Below, in pieces: positions 49,628 through 58,135 of a stretch of 64,000 nt of DNA (position 1 is the stretch's first letter; the number at the start of each line of letters is the position of its first letter). The position numbers and the translations under genes are program-made. Source of the stretch: Streptomyces cyanogenus (lineage in GTDB: Bacteria > Actinomycetota > Actinomycetes > Streptomycetales > Streptomycetaceae); the NCBI RefSeq assembly GCF_017526105.1, contig NZ_CP071839.1:6091001-6155000 (forward strand), given 5' to 3'. A model generated the notes under the pieces. It made no database searches. It worked only from the letters and a program-made list of their open reading frames with translations, and was not told the DNA's origin.

Positions 49628-49803
49628 GTGCGGCTTGCCCCGGCCACGACGTGTTCTGACCTCATGCACTGTGTGCCCGCCCGGAGGAGCGGAGCGACGA
49701 CGGGTGCTTGATGAGGCGGAGAAACCAGTAACGGGCCGCTGGGCTCAGCTGCTCAGGCGGTACTCAAGGACGTATGAGCCAGTGTCCAGGAGCATCCGAT
49801 TGA

Positions 49804-50073
49804 CCTCGACCTCAGTCCGCGGGCGTCGAGACCGGCCGGGACAACGGTATGCACGCGTTGCGGCACTTCTGCGCCTCGGTGCTGCTGGACGCGGGGGAGA
49901 GCATCAAGGTACTGAGTGAGTACCTGGGGCACCACGACCCCGGCTTCACGCTGCGGACGTACACGCACCTGATGCCGTCGAGCGGGACCCGGACCCGGGC
50001 CGCCGTGGATCGCGTCTTCGCAGACGGGAACCCACGGCCCGGACACGGCCCAGGAGAGTGCTTAGCCGTCTGA
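49804..50073 (+). pseudogene. C-terminal fragment of a tyrosine recombinase (integrase remnant)
   Basis: The frame reads VETGRDNGMHALRHFCASVL, then LSEYLGHHDPGFTLRTYTHL and SSGTRTRAAVDRVFADGN. It keeps the box-II HxLRH arginine, the LGH histidine and the catalytic tyrosine in RTYTHL. The N-terminal two-thirds are missing: a stop lies in frame at 49801-49803 and no integrase-like sequence is seen in other frames upstream. It is a decayed phage or integrative-plasmid integrase. Confidence 0.8.
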
Positions 50074-50085
50074 CCTGCGGCTATC

Positions 50086-51288
50086 TCAATAGCCGAAGTC
50101 CTGCGTCCACCAAGGCCCGTCCGGGCCGAAGTGGACGCCGACGCCGAGGGTCTTGAAGTCGGGGTTCAGTATGTTGGCGCGGTGGCCGGGGCTGTTCATC
50201 CAGGCCTGCATCACGGCCGCCGCGTCGGCCTGGCCGCGGGCTATGTTCTCCCCGCCGAGATCGGTGACGCCGGCCGCAGCGGCCCGGTCCCACGGTGTCC
50301 TGCCGTCCGGGTCGGTGTGGTCGAAGAAGTCCCGCGCGGCCATGTCGTCGCTGAACGACTCGGCCAGCTTCGTCAGCGAGGAGTTCGCCGCCAGCGGGCT
50401 GCAGCCGGCCTTCGCCCGCTCCTCGTTGACCAGCTTCAGCACCTCGGCCTCGACGGCGGCCTCCCGCGACACCGTCACCGGCGTCGAGGACGGCGCCGGC
50501 GCCTTGGTGGCCGTACGGGACGGGGCGCCGCTCGGCTTGGCGGGCGCGGACGGCCTGGCGGGTGCGGACGGCCTGGCGCGCTCGGACGGGGTCGTCCTGG
50601 GTGCGGACTTCCCGGCCGCCGTCTTCGACGGGGTCGCCGTGGGGGACGCGGGTTTCGACGGCGACGGCGACGCCGACCTGGAGGGGGAGGCCGAGGCCGA
50701 GTCGGAGGCCGACGGGCTCGGGGACCTCCCGTGCCCGGCGGTGCCGCCGGCGGGCGTGGTGGCCGGGGCCTCGGCGATGCCAGAGGTGCCGCCCTGCTCG
50801 CCGGCCGTGTTGCTGGGGGAGTGCACGGGTTGCACCCGCTCCCCGCCGGTGGTCTGCGTACCGCCGCCGAGCTGGTAGTGGTCCAGGCCGGGTACCACGC
50901 CTGCGGCCACCGCGGCCGTACCGAAGGCCACGGCCGCCGACACACCGAGCAGGCCCGCGCGCACCGGCCGGCCGGACCTGCTGCGCCGGCGACGGTCGGG
51001 GGACGGCCCGCCGGGCGTGAAGCCACCGGAACCGGAGCCGGAACCCGACCCGGTTGCGGCCGACGCGGGGTCGTCGTCCGTCGCGAACAGATAGGCCTGA
51101 GCCTTGGTGGTGGCCTCGGCGTAGGCCTCGGGGTTCAGGTAGGGCGCGATGCCCATGGGTATCTGCCGGCCCCCCGCGGACGAGTTCCAGGGGTCCTCGC
51201 TCCCGGAGCCGGAGCCCTGCGTGTGGGTGCCCCCCGTGGCGCGGCCCGGGGCGGCGCGGCCGGCGGCGGAGCGTCGGTGGCGTCCCAT
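50086..51288 (-). CDS. Membrane-anchored CAP/SCP-domain protein
   Basis: 400 residues. N-terminal cytoplasmic tail with Gly/Ser repeats (GSGSGSGSGG), one TM segment near 120-140 (AGLLGVSAAVAFGTAAVAAG), a long Ser/Pro/Ala-rich extracellular linker, and a C-terminal CAP domain of about 120 residues: EVLKLVNEERAKAGCSPLAA, FFDHTDPDGRTPWDRAAAAG, GGENIARG, QAWMNSPGHRANILNPDFKT, ending WWTQDFGY. CAP proteins in actinomycetes are extracellular and of unclear activity. ATG at 51288 preferred over a GTG at 51381, which falls inside a 20-bp palindrome. Confidence 0.85.
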   Translation of the reverse strand: MGRHRRSAAGRAAPGRATGGTHTQGSGSGSEDPWNSSAGGRQIPMGIAPYLNPEAYAEATTKAQAYLFATDDDPASAATGSGSGSGSGGFTPGGPSPDRRRRSRSGRPVRAGLLGVSAAVAFGTAAVAAGVVPGLDHYQLGGGTQTTGGERVQPVHSPSNTAGEQGGTSGIAEAPATTPAGGTAGHGRSPSPSASDSASASPSRSASPSPSKPASPTATPSKTAAGKSAPRTTPSERARPSAPARPSAPAKPSGAPSRTATKAPAPSSTPVTVSREAAVEAEVLKLVNEERAKAGCSPLAANSSLTKLAESFSDDMAARDFFDHTDPDGRTPWDRAAAAGVTDLGGENIARGQADAAAVMQAWMNSPGHRANILNPDFKTLGVGVHFGPDGPWWTQDFGY

Positions 51289-51375
51289 GTCCTTGCCCTC
51301 TTCCTCGTCCTCGCGGTCGACCCGGTGCGGCACGGCGAGCGACTCGCTGCTGAGTGACTCCCTCTGGCCGACCCG

Positions 51376-51395
51376 ACTCACTCGATCGAGTGAGT
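51376..51395. promoter_or_regulatory. 20-bp perfect palindrome upstream of the CAP gene
   Basis: ACTCACTCGATCGAGTGAGT equals its own reverse complement. It lies 88 bp before the CAP-protein start and 90 bp before acyP. Operator-like; the regulator is not in the window as far as I can tell. Confidence 0.65.
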
Positions 51396-51472
51396 TTCAT
51401 GTGCAATTCATTGGGTCCGGACGGTACCCCATGCCGCTGCTGGGCGATGTGTCCCAAGTGACACCGGCCGGT

Positions 51473-51478
51473 TAGGTT
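51473..51478 (+). promoter_or_regulatory. acyP -10 element, leaderless transcript likely
   Basis: TAGGTT ends 6 nt before the acyP ATG at 51485, so transcription should start at or next to the start codon. No Shine-Dalgarno is present. Confidence 0.55.
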
Positions 51479-51484
51479 GCACCC

Positions 51485-51766
51485 ATGAGCGAGGAAGTAC
51501 GACTGGTCGCCTGGGTCCGTGGACACGTGCAGGGCGTGGGTTTCCGCTGGTTCACGCGTGCCAAGGCGCTGGAGATCGGCGGGCTGAGTGGCTTTGCTCT
51601 CAATTTGGCCGACGGCCGGGTCCAGGTGGTCGCCGAGGGTGCGCGGGAGGGCTGCGAGGGCCTGCTGGACTGGCTCCAGGGCAGCGACACGCCCGGGCGC
51701 GTGGAAGGCGTCACCGAGATCTGGGACACACCCCGCGGCGGTTACGACGGCTTCGCCATCCGGTGA
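51485..51766 (+). CDS. acyP: Acylphosphatase
   Basis: 93 residues. RLVAWVRGHVQGVGFRWFTR carries the phosphate-binding GxVQGVGFR loop with catalytic Arg near 22, and GFALNLADGRVQVVAEG supplies the catalytic Asn. It hydrolyses acyl phosphates. It stands just upstream of the smc region, as is common in actinobacteria. Confidence 0.95.
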   Translation: MSEEVRLVAWVRGHVQGVGFRWFTRAKALEIGGLSGFALNLADGRVQVVAEGAREGCEGLLDWLQGSDTPGRVEGVTEIWDTPRGGYDGFAIR

Positions 51767-52146
51767 GCCGGGGCCGTCCGGGTCCGGGTCCGGACGCGCG
51801 GCAAGCTGCCGGGGGCATGTGCGAATACGGAAACGCCCTGGTGGTTGCCAACAGGGGCGGGGCATGGCAGGCTCCGCTGGTACTGCTGGTCGCCACGCCC
51901 TGAGGGCCCGGAGGAGTCGCAGCGCCGCCGTTTTTCCGGCCGCTCACCCCGGTTTGCCCGCCAATACAGGGCGTGATCGTGTTGACCGTCAAACTTTTTG
52001 GTGAGACGCTGAAAGCCCCGCGCACCTTAGCTGTTTGGCATGGAACAACAGCAGAGCAACACCCGGATGTGCCAAGCACCGCGGGTGCGAATCCCTCACG
52101 ACCCACACCGCATCGGTCGGTCACTCAGTGTGGAGGACCATCCATC

Positions 52147-52350
52147 ATGGCAAAGGCGCTTCTCGGTTACGTCGGCGGCTCCGACCCTCGACTCCTCGCC
52201 GAGATGCGACGGCTGCAGCAGCGCGTCCAGGACCTGGAGTCCGAGCTCGTACGGATCCAGGCGGAGAACGAAGCGCTGACGGCTGCCGCCTCTCAGGACA
52301 GGATCATGGAGAGCATCGACGCACACCAGGCGGAGCCTGCGCTCACCTGA
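52147..52350 (+). CDS. Small coiled-coil protein (67 aa)
   Basis: MAKALLGYVGGSDPRLLAEM, then RRLQQRVQDLESELVRIQAE, NEALTAAASQDRIMESIDAH. Residues 16-48 form a leucine-heptad coiled coil. GGAGG lies about 10 nt upstream of the ATG at 52147. No function recognised; probably a conserved Streptomyces small protein. It precedes smc with a terminator in between. Confidence 0.8.
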   Translation: MAKALLGYVGGSDPRLLAEMRRLQQRVQDLESELVRIQAENEALTAAASQDRIMESIDAHQAEPALT

Positions 52351-52447
52351 TCGTTGCTACGCTCCACAACAGCAGTCACAGCGATCGGGCTGCCCGTATC
52401 AACCGCTCAGTTGATCGGACGACTGGGACCCAGTCGTCAGAGTTGCA

Positions 52448-52477
52448 AGGGACGCTTCGGCGTCCCTTCTTTCTTTG
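52448..52477 (+). terminator. Rho-independent terminator
   Basis: AGGGACGC-TTCG-GCGTCCCT (52448-52467) followed by TCTTTCTTTG. It ends the small coiled-coil gene before smc. Confidence 0.85.
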
Positions 52478-52609
52478 CCCCCGCTTTCTTTCCCCCCGCA
52501 TCCTTTCACCTTCTTCAACGTCTGGTGTGCCCTGCATGTTCAGTGACGAAACCGCGGGGTTGCGAGGGTTCATGGAGTGAGATAGCGGCGCCGGGTAGAG
52601 TCCAGCGGC

Positions 52610-55600
52610 GTGCACCTCAAGGCCCTGACCCTCCGCGGGTTCAAGTCGTTCGCCTCGGCAACCACGCTCCGCTTCGAACCCGGGATCACGTGTGTCGTCG
52701 GACCGAACGGTTCGGGCAAGTCCAACGTCGTGGACGCGCTCAGCTGGGTCATGGGCGAACAGGGCGCCAAGTCGCTGCGCGGCGGCAAGATGGAGGACGT
52801 CATCTTCGCCGGCACCACCGGCCGTCCGCCGCTGGGCCGCGCCGAGGTGTCCCTGACCATCGACAACTCCGACGGGGCGCTGCCCATCGAGTACGCCGAG
52901 GTCACCATCACGCGGATCATGTTCCGCAACGGCGGCAGCGAGTACCAGATCAACGGCGACACCTGCCGTCTGCTCGACATCCAGGAACTCCTCTCCGACT
53001 CCGGCATCGGCCGCGAGATGCACGTCATCGTCGGCCAGGGCCAGCTCGACTCCGTCCTGCACGCCGACCCCATGGGCCGCCGCGCCTTCATCGAGGAGGC
53101 GGCCGGCGTCCTCAAGCACCGCAAGCGCAAGGAGAAGGCGCTGCGGAAGCTGGACGCGATGCAGGCCAACCTCGCGCGCGTGCAGGACCTCACCGACGAG
53201 CTGCGGCGCCAGCTCAAGCCCCTGGGCCGCCAGGCGGCGGTGGCCCGCCGGGCCGCCGTCATCCAGGCCGACCTGCGCGACGCCCGCCTGCGGCTGCTCG
53301 CCGACGACCTCGTCCGGCTGCGCGAAGCCCTCCAGGCCGAGATCGCCGACGAAGCCGCCCTGAAGGAGCGCAAGGAGACCGCCGAGCAGGAACTGAAAAA
53401 GGCCCTGCACCGCGAGGCCCTGCTGGAGGAGGAGGTCCGCCGGCTCGCTCCCCGCCTCCAGCGCGCCCAGCAGACCTGGTACGAGCTGTCCCAGCTGGCC
53501 GAGCGGGTGCGCGGCACCGTCTCGCTGGCCGACGCCCGGGTCAAGAGCGCCACCTCCGCCCCGCCCGAGGAGCGGCGCGGCCGGGACCCGGAGGACCTGG
53601 AGCGCGAGGCCGCCCGCATCCGCGAGCAGGAGGCCGAGCTGGAGGCCGCCCTGGAGGCGGCCCAGCGTGCGCTGGACGACACCGTCGCCCACCGCGCCGA
53701 GCTGGAGCGGGAACTGGCGGCCGAGGAACGCCGGCTGAAGGACGTCGCCCGCGCCATCGCGGACCGCCGCGAAGGGCTGGCCCGCCTCTCCGGGCAGGTC
53801 AACGCGGCCCGCTCGCGCGCCGCCTCCGCCCAGGCCGAGATCGACCGGCTGGCCACGGCCCGCGACGAGGCCCAGGAACGCGCGGTCCGCGCCCAGGAGG
53901 AGTACGAGGCCCTCCAGGCCGAGGTCGACGGGCTCGACGCCGGCGATGCCGACCTGGCCGAGCAGCACGAGGCCGCGAAACGGCGGCTCGCCGAGGCCGA
54001 GGCCGCCCTGAGCGCGGCCCGCGAGGCGGTCACCGCGGCCGAACGCCGGCGCGCCGCGACCCAGGCCCGCCATGAGGCGCTGGCGCTGGGCCTCCGGCGC
54101 AAGGACGGCACCGGAATACTGCTGGGTGCCCGTGACCGGCTCACCGGGGTCCTGGGCCCGGCGGCGGAGCTGCTGAGCATCACCCCCGGCTACGAGGTCC
54201 CCCTGGCCGCGGCCCTCGGCGCGGCAGCGGACGCGATCGCCGTGACGAACCCCGCAGCAGCGGCCGAGGCGATCAAACTCCTGCGCAAGCAGGACGGCGG
54301 CCGAGCGGCACTCCTCCTGTCGGGCACGCACGAGGACACGCCCCCCGGGCCCACGGGACAGGCACCCGACAGCGACAGGTGGGCGCCCCTCAGGGACGTG
54401 GGGAACGGCGCGACCAGCCACAGCGGACCCGCGGACAACCGACCGCCCGGCACTCCTCTCCACGCGGACAACCGGCCACCCGCCACCCCCTCCCACGCGG
54501 ACAACCGGCCACCCGCCACCCCCTCCCACGCGGACGACCGGCCACCCGGCACCCCCCTCCCCGCGGCCGACCTCGTCCGCGGCCCCGCCGACCTCATGCC
54601 CGCCGTACGCCGGCTCCTGCGCGACACCGTCGTGGTGGACACCCTGGACGACGCCGAGGCCCTGGTCTACGCCCGCCCGGAACTGACCGCCGTAACCGCC
54701 GAAGGCGACCTCCTGGGCGCCCACTTCGCGCACGGCGGCTCCGCCGGCGCCCCCAGCCTGCTGGAGGTGCAGGCCTCCGTGGACGAGGCCGCAGCCGAGC
54801 TTGCCGAGCTGGAGGTGCGCTGCCGAGAGCTGGCCGAGGAGCAGCGGACCGCGGCCGAGCACCGCAAGCAGGCCGCGGCCCTCGTGGAAGACCTCGCGGA
54901 GCGCCGGCGGGCCGCCGACCGGGAGAAGTCGGCCGTGGCCCAGCAGCTGGGCCGCCTGGCCGGACAGGCCCGGGGTGCCGCGGGGGAGGCCGAGCGGTCG
55001 GCCGCGGCGGCGGCCCGCGCGCAGGAGGCGCTGGAGAAGGCCGTACAGGAGGCCGAGGAGCTGGCCGAGCGGCTGGCCGTCGCCGAGGAGATGCCGGTGG
55101 AGGAGGAGCCGGACACCTCGGTGCGGGACCGGCTCGCCGCCGACGGGGCCAACGCCCGGCAGACCGAGATGGAGGCCCGTCTCCAGGTCCGTACGCACGA
55201 GGAGCGGGTCAAGGGGCTCGCCGGCCGCGCCGACGCGCTGGACCGGGCGGCCCGGGCGGAGCGCGAGGCACGCGCGCGTGCCGAGCAGCGGCGGGCCCGG
55301 CTGCGGCACGAGGCGGCGGTCGCGGAGGCCGTCGCCTCCGGCGCCCGGCAGCTGCTCGCGCACGTCGAGGTGTCCCTGGCCCGGGCCGAGCAGGAGCGTT
55401 CAGCGGCCGAGGCCGCCAAGGCCCGGGGCGAGCAGGAGCTGGCCGCCGCCCGCACGGCGGGCCGCGAACTGAAGGCCGAACTCGACAAGTTGACGGATTC
55501 GGTTCACCGGGGCGAGGTACTCGGCGCCGAGAAGCGGCTGCGCATCGAGCAGCTGGAGACCAGGGCGCTGGAGGAACTGGGTGTCGAACCGGAGGGACTG

Positions 55601-56353
55601 GTGGCGGAGTACGGACCGCACCAGCTCGTGCCTCCCTCGCCCCCCGCCGACGGCGAGCAGCTGCCCGAGGACCCCGAGCACCCGCGGCACCAGCCGCGCC
55701 CCTTCGTCCGCGCCGAGCAGGAGAAACGGCTCAAGGCGGCCGAGCGGGCGTACCAGCAGCTGGGCAAGGTCAACCCGCTGGCGCTGGAGGAGTTCGCGGC
55801 GCTGGAGGAGCGGCACAAGTTCCTGAGCGAACAGCTGGAGGACCTGAAGAAGACCCGCGCCGACCTGCTCCAGGTGGTCAAGGAGGTCGACGAGCGCGTC
55901 GAGCAGGTGTTCACCGAGGCGTACCGGGACACCGCCCGCGAGTTCGAGGGCGTCTTCAGCCGGCTGTTCCCGGGCGGTGAGGGCCGCCTGGTGCTGACCG
56001 ACCCCGACAACATGCTCACCACGGGTGTGGACGTCGAGGCGCGGCCGCCGGGCAAGAAGGTCAAGCGGCTGTCGCTGCTCTCGGGCGGCGAGCGGTCGCT
56101 GACGGCCGTCGCGCTGCTGGTGTCGATCTTCAAGGCCCGGCCGAGTCCCTTCTACGTCATGGACGAGGTCGAGGCGGCGCTGGACGACACCAACCTGCAG
56201 CGGCTGATCCGGATCATGCAGGAGCTGCAGGAGGCCTCGCAGCTGATCGTGATCACGCACCAGAAGCGCACGATGGAGGTCGCCGACGCGCTCTACGGCG
56301 TCTCCATGCAGGGCGATGGTGTGTCGAAGGTCATCTCCCAGCGACTGCGGTAA
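52610..56353 (+). CDS. smc: Chromosome partition protein SMC (expanded hinge)
   Basis: 1247 residues, about 60-70 longer than I expect for Streptomyces. Head: Walker A GPNGSGKSN near 31-39, ABC signature LSGGERSLTAVALL near 1158, Walker B YVMDEVEAALDDTN near 1182. Two long coiled-coil arms flank a hinge near 510-690. The hinge contains an insertion, roughly residues 573-652, with a dispersed-repeat segment (WAPLRDVGNGATSHSGP) and four 11-residue tandem repeats. Reading frame is intact, so the protein should still work with ScpA/B in chromosome segregation during sporulation. GTG at 52610. Confidence 0.95.
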   Translation: MHLKALTLRGFKSFASATTLRFEPGITCVVGPNGSGKSNVVDALSWVMGEQGAKSLRGGKMEDVIFAGTTGRPPLGRAEVSLTIDNSDGALPIEYAEVTITRIMFRNGGSEYQINGDTCRLLDIQELLSDSGIGREMHVIVGQGQLDSVLHADPMGRRAFIEEAAGVLKHRKRKEKALRKLDAMQANLARVQDLTDELRRQLKPLGRQAAVARRAAVIQADLRDARLRLLADDLVRLREALQAEIADEAALKERKETAEQELKKALHREALLEEEVRRLAPRLQRAQQTWYELSQLAERVRGTVSLADARVKSATSAPPEERRGRDPEDLEREAARIREQEAELEAALEAAQRALDDTVAHRAELERELAAEERRLKDVARAIADRREGLARLSGQVNAARSRAASAQAEIDRLATARDEAQERAVRAQEEYEALQAEVDGLDAGDADLAEQHEAAKRRLAEAEAALSAAREAVTAAERRRAATQARHEALALGLRRKDGTGILLGARDRLTGVLGPAAELLSITPGYEVPLAAALGAAADAIAVTNPAAAAEAIKLLRKQDGGRAALLLSGTHEDTPPGPTGQAPDSDRWAPLRDVGNGATSHSGPADNRPPGTPLHADNRPPATPSHADNRPPATPSHADDRPPGTPLPAADLVRGPADLMPAVRRLLRDTVVVDTLDDAEALVYARPELTAVTAEGDLLGAHFAHGGSAGAPSLLEVQASVDEAAAELAELEVRCRELAEEQRTAAEHRKQAAALVEDLAERRRAADREKSAVAQQLGRLAGQARGAAGEAERSAAAAARAQEALEKAVQEAEELAERLAVAEEMPVEEEPDTSVRDRLAADGANARQTEMEARLQVRTHEERVKGLAGRADALDRAARAEREARARAEQRRARLRHEAAVAEAVASGARQLLAHVEVSLARAEQERSAAEAAKARGEQELAAARTAGRELKAELDKLTDSVHRGEVLGAEKRLRIEQLETRALEELGVEPEGLVAEYGPHQLVPPSPPADGEQLPEDPEHPRHQPRPFVRAEQEKRLKAAERAYQQLGKVNPLALEEFAALEERHKFLSEQLEDLKKTRADLLQVVKEVDERVEQVFTEAYRDTAREFEGVFSRLFPGGEGRLVLTDPDNMLTTGVDVEARPPGKKVKRLSLLSGGERSLTAVALLVSIFKARPSPFYVMDEVEAALDDTNLQRLIRIMQELQEASQLIVITHQKRTMEVADALYGVSMQGDGVSKVISQRLR
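54385..54430. repeat. Dispersed repeat segment inside smc, copy C
   Basis: Reads AGGGACGTGGGGAACGGCGC then GACCAGCCACAGCGGACCC. It shares CGACCAGCCACA-N2-GGACC with the intergenic copy B and has the general CGTGGGGAAC...GCGACCAGCCAC form of a common Streptomyces intergenic element, here translated in frame. Confidence 0.65.
54431..54562. repeat. Four 33-bp tandem repeats in the smc hinge
   Basis: Units at 54431, 54464, 54497 and 54530. Units 2 and 3 are identical; units 1 and 4 differ by a few bases. Each encodes 11 residues of the form ADNRPP(G/A)TP(L/S)H (residues 608-651). Confidence 0.92.
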
Positions 56354-56418
56354 CTATCTGTTCAAGAAGTGAACACAATCCCCTCGGGCCTATCTCAAAA
56401 CTCACAGCGGTCGACCTA

Positions 56419-56446
56419 TTGACTTCGAAACTTGAAGGCATAGTCT
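56419..56446 (+). promoter_or_regulatory. Probable glcP promoter
   Basis: TTGACT (56419-56424), a 16-bp spacer, TAGTCT (56441-56446), with the near-direct repeat ACTTCGAA ACTTGAAG across the spacer as a possible operator. The leader holds a CAGGTG-TCAC-CACCTG hairpin at 56468-56483. Confidence 0.55.
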
Positions 56447-56532
56447 CTGCAACGTTGCTTTTACCTTCAGGTGTCACCACCTGAGAGGGCTCACCCCACA
56501 CGGCAGCGTTGCCGTGGCCCGAGGAGAAACAC

Positions 56533-57948
56533 GTGACCAGCACAGCGCAGGCACCCCAGTCAGGAGCCAGGACGGCTCACCCCGAACATCTCGGGCACGT
56601 CATCTTCATCGCGGCGGCTGCCGCCATGGGCGGTTTCCTTTTCGGTTACGACAGCTCCGTGATCAACGGCGCCGTCGAGGCCATCCGGGACCGTTACGAC
56701 ATCGGGTCCGCCGCCCTGGCCCAGGTCATCGCGATCGCCCTGATCGGCTGTGCCATCGGCGCCGCCACCGCGGGCCGCATCGCCGACCGCATAGGCCGCA
56801 TCCGGTGCATGCAGATCGCCGCCGTCCTCTTCACGATCAGCGCCGTCGGCTCCGCTCTGCCCTTCGCGCTGTGGGACCTCGCCTTCTGGCGCATCGTCGG
56901 CGGCTTCGCCATCGGCATGGCCTCCGTGATCGGCCCGGCCTACATCGCCGAGGTCGCCCCGCCCGCCTACCGCGGCCGGCTCGGCTCCTTCCAGCAGGCC
57001 GCGATCGTCGTCGGCATCGCCATCTCCCAGCTGGTCAACTGGGGCCTGCTCAACGCCGCCGGCGGTGACCAGCGCGGCAAGCTGATGGGCCTGGAGGCCT
57101 GGCAGGTCATGCTCGGCGTGATGGTCGTCCCGGCCGTCCTCTACGGCCTGCTCTCCTTCGCGATCCCCGAGTCCCCGCGCTTCCTGATCTCCGTCGGCAA
57201 GCGGGACCGTGCCCGCGAGATCCTCGCCGAGGTCGAGGGCGACATCGACCTCGACGCCCGCGTCGGCGAGATCGAGCTCGCCATGAGGAGCGAGCACAAG
57301 TCGAGCTTCCGTGACCTGCTCGGCGGCGGCTTCTTCTTCAAGCCGATCGTCTGGGTCGGTATCGGCCTGTCGGTCTTCCAGCAGTTCGTCGGCATCAACG
57401 TCGCGTTCTACTACTCCTCGACGCTGTGGCAGTCGGTCGGTGTCGACCCGACGGACTCGTTCTTCTACTCCTTCACGACGTCGATCATCAACATCGTCGG
57501 CACCGTGATCGCGATGATCTTCGTGGACCGCGTCGGCCGCAAGCCGCTCGCCCTCATCGGCTCGGTCGGCATGGCCGTCGGCCTCGCCCTGGAGGCCTGG
57601 GCGTTCAGCCACGACCTGGTCGGCGGCAAGCTGCCGAGCACGCAGGGCTGGACCGCCCTGATCGCCGCCCACGTGTTCGTCCTCTTCTTCGCCCTGTCCT
57701 GGGGCGTGGTCGTCTGGGTCATGCTCGGCGAGATGTTCCCGAACCGGATCCGTGCCGCCGCCCTGGGTGTGGCCGCCGCCGCGCAGTGGATCGCCAACTG
57801 GGCCATCACCGCGAGCTTCCCGTCGCTGGCCGACTGGAACCTCTCCGGCACCTACGTGATCTACACCGTCTTCGCCGCGCTCTCCGTCCCGTTCGTCCTG
57901 AAGTTCGTCAAGGAGACGAAGGGCAAGTCCCTGGAGGAGATGGGCTGA
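56533..57948 (+). CDS. glcP: Glucose permease (MFS sugar porter)
   Basis: 471 residues, 12 predicted TM helices. Sugar-porter signatures: GGFLFGYDSSVINGAVEAIR in TM1, GRIADRIGRIR, PAYIAEVAPPAYRGRLGSFQ (PESPR follows: IPESPRFLISVGKRDRAREI), QQFVGINVAFYYSSTLWQ in TM7, and DRVGRKPLALIGS. The close match in my memory to S. coelicolor GlcP supports the name: the main H+-coupled glucose transporter and the glucose source for glucose kinase-dependent catabolite repression. GTG at 56533 follows GAGGAG by 6 nt. Confidence 0.93.
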   Translation: MTSTAQAPQSGARTAHPEHLGHVIFIAAAAAMGGFLFGYDSSVINGAVEAIRDRYDIGSAALAQVIAIALIGCAIGAATAGRIADRIGRIRCMQIAAVLFTISAVGSALPFALWDLAFWRIVGGFAIGMASVIGPAYIAEVAPPAYRGRLGSFQQAAIVVGIAISQLVNWGLLNAAGGDQRGKLMGLEAWQVMLGVMVVPAVLYGLLSFAIPESPRFLISVGKRDRAREILAEVEGDIDLDARVGEIELAMRSEHKSSFRDLLGGGFFFKPIVWVGIGLSVFQQFVGINVAFYYSSTLWQSVGVDPTDSFFYSFTTSIINIVGTVIAMIFVDRVGRKPLALIGSVGMAVGLALEAWAFSHDLVGGKLPSTQGWTALIAAHVFVLFFALSWGVVVWVMLGEMFPNRIRAAALGVAAAAQWIANWAITASFPSLADWNLSGTYVIYTVFAALSVPFVLKFVKETKGKSLEEMG

Positions 57949-57962
57949 GCCTCCCGCCGAGG

Positions 57963-57980
57963 CTCCCCGCGCTCGGGGAG
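57963..57980 (+). terminator. First hairpin after glcP
   Basis: CTCCCCG-CGCT-CGGGGAG, 15 bp past the stop. Confidence 0.6.
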
Positions 57981-58020
57981 AAGGGCCAAGTCCCCGCTGC
58001 CCCTCTCCTCGTACCGTCCG

Positions 58021-58057
58021 CCGCCCCCGGCCCGGCCACTGCCCGGACCGGGGGCGG
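58021..58057. terminator. Convergent terminator between glcP and the oxidoreductase gene
   Basis: CCGCCCCCGG / CCGGGGGCGG 10-bp stem between two convergent genes. Confidence 0.65.
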
Positions 58058-58135
58058 CGGTGTCGTACGGCCCGGCGCCCGCGGCGGGTGGGACGGGCAC
58101 CGGCGCCTGCGGCCTGCGTGCCCTGCGCGCGCGGC

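Noticed and set aside
49358..50073. Complete tyrosine recombinase gene
   Set aside because: Only about the last 90 residues are present. A stop precedes them in frame, and no upstream integrase domain was found in any frame.
56478..56500. TPP-riboswitch-like CTGAGAGGGCTCACCC string in the glcP leader
   Set aside because: The second conserved half of the thi box is missing and the gene is a glucose transporter.
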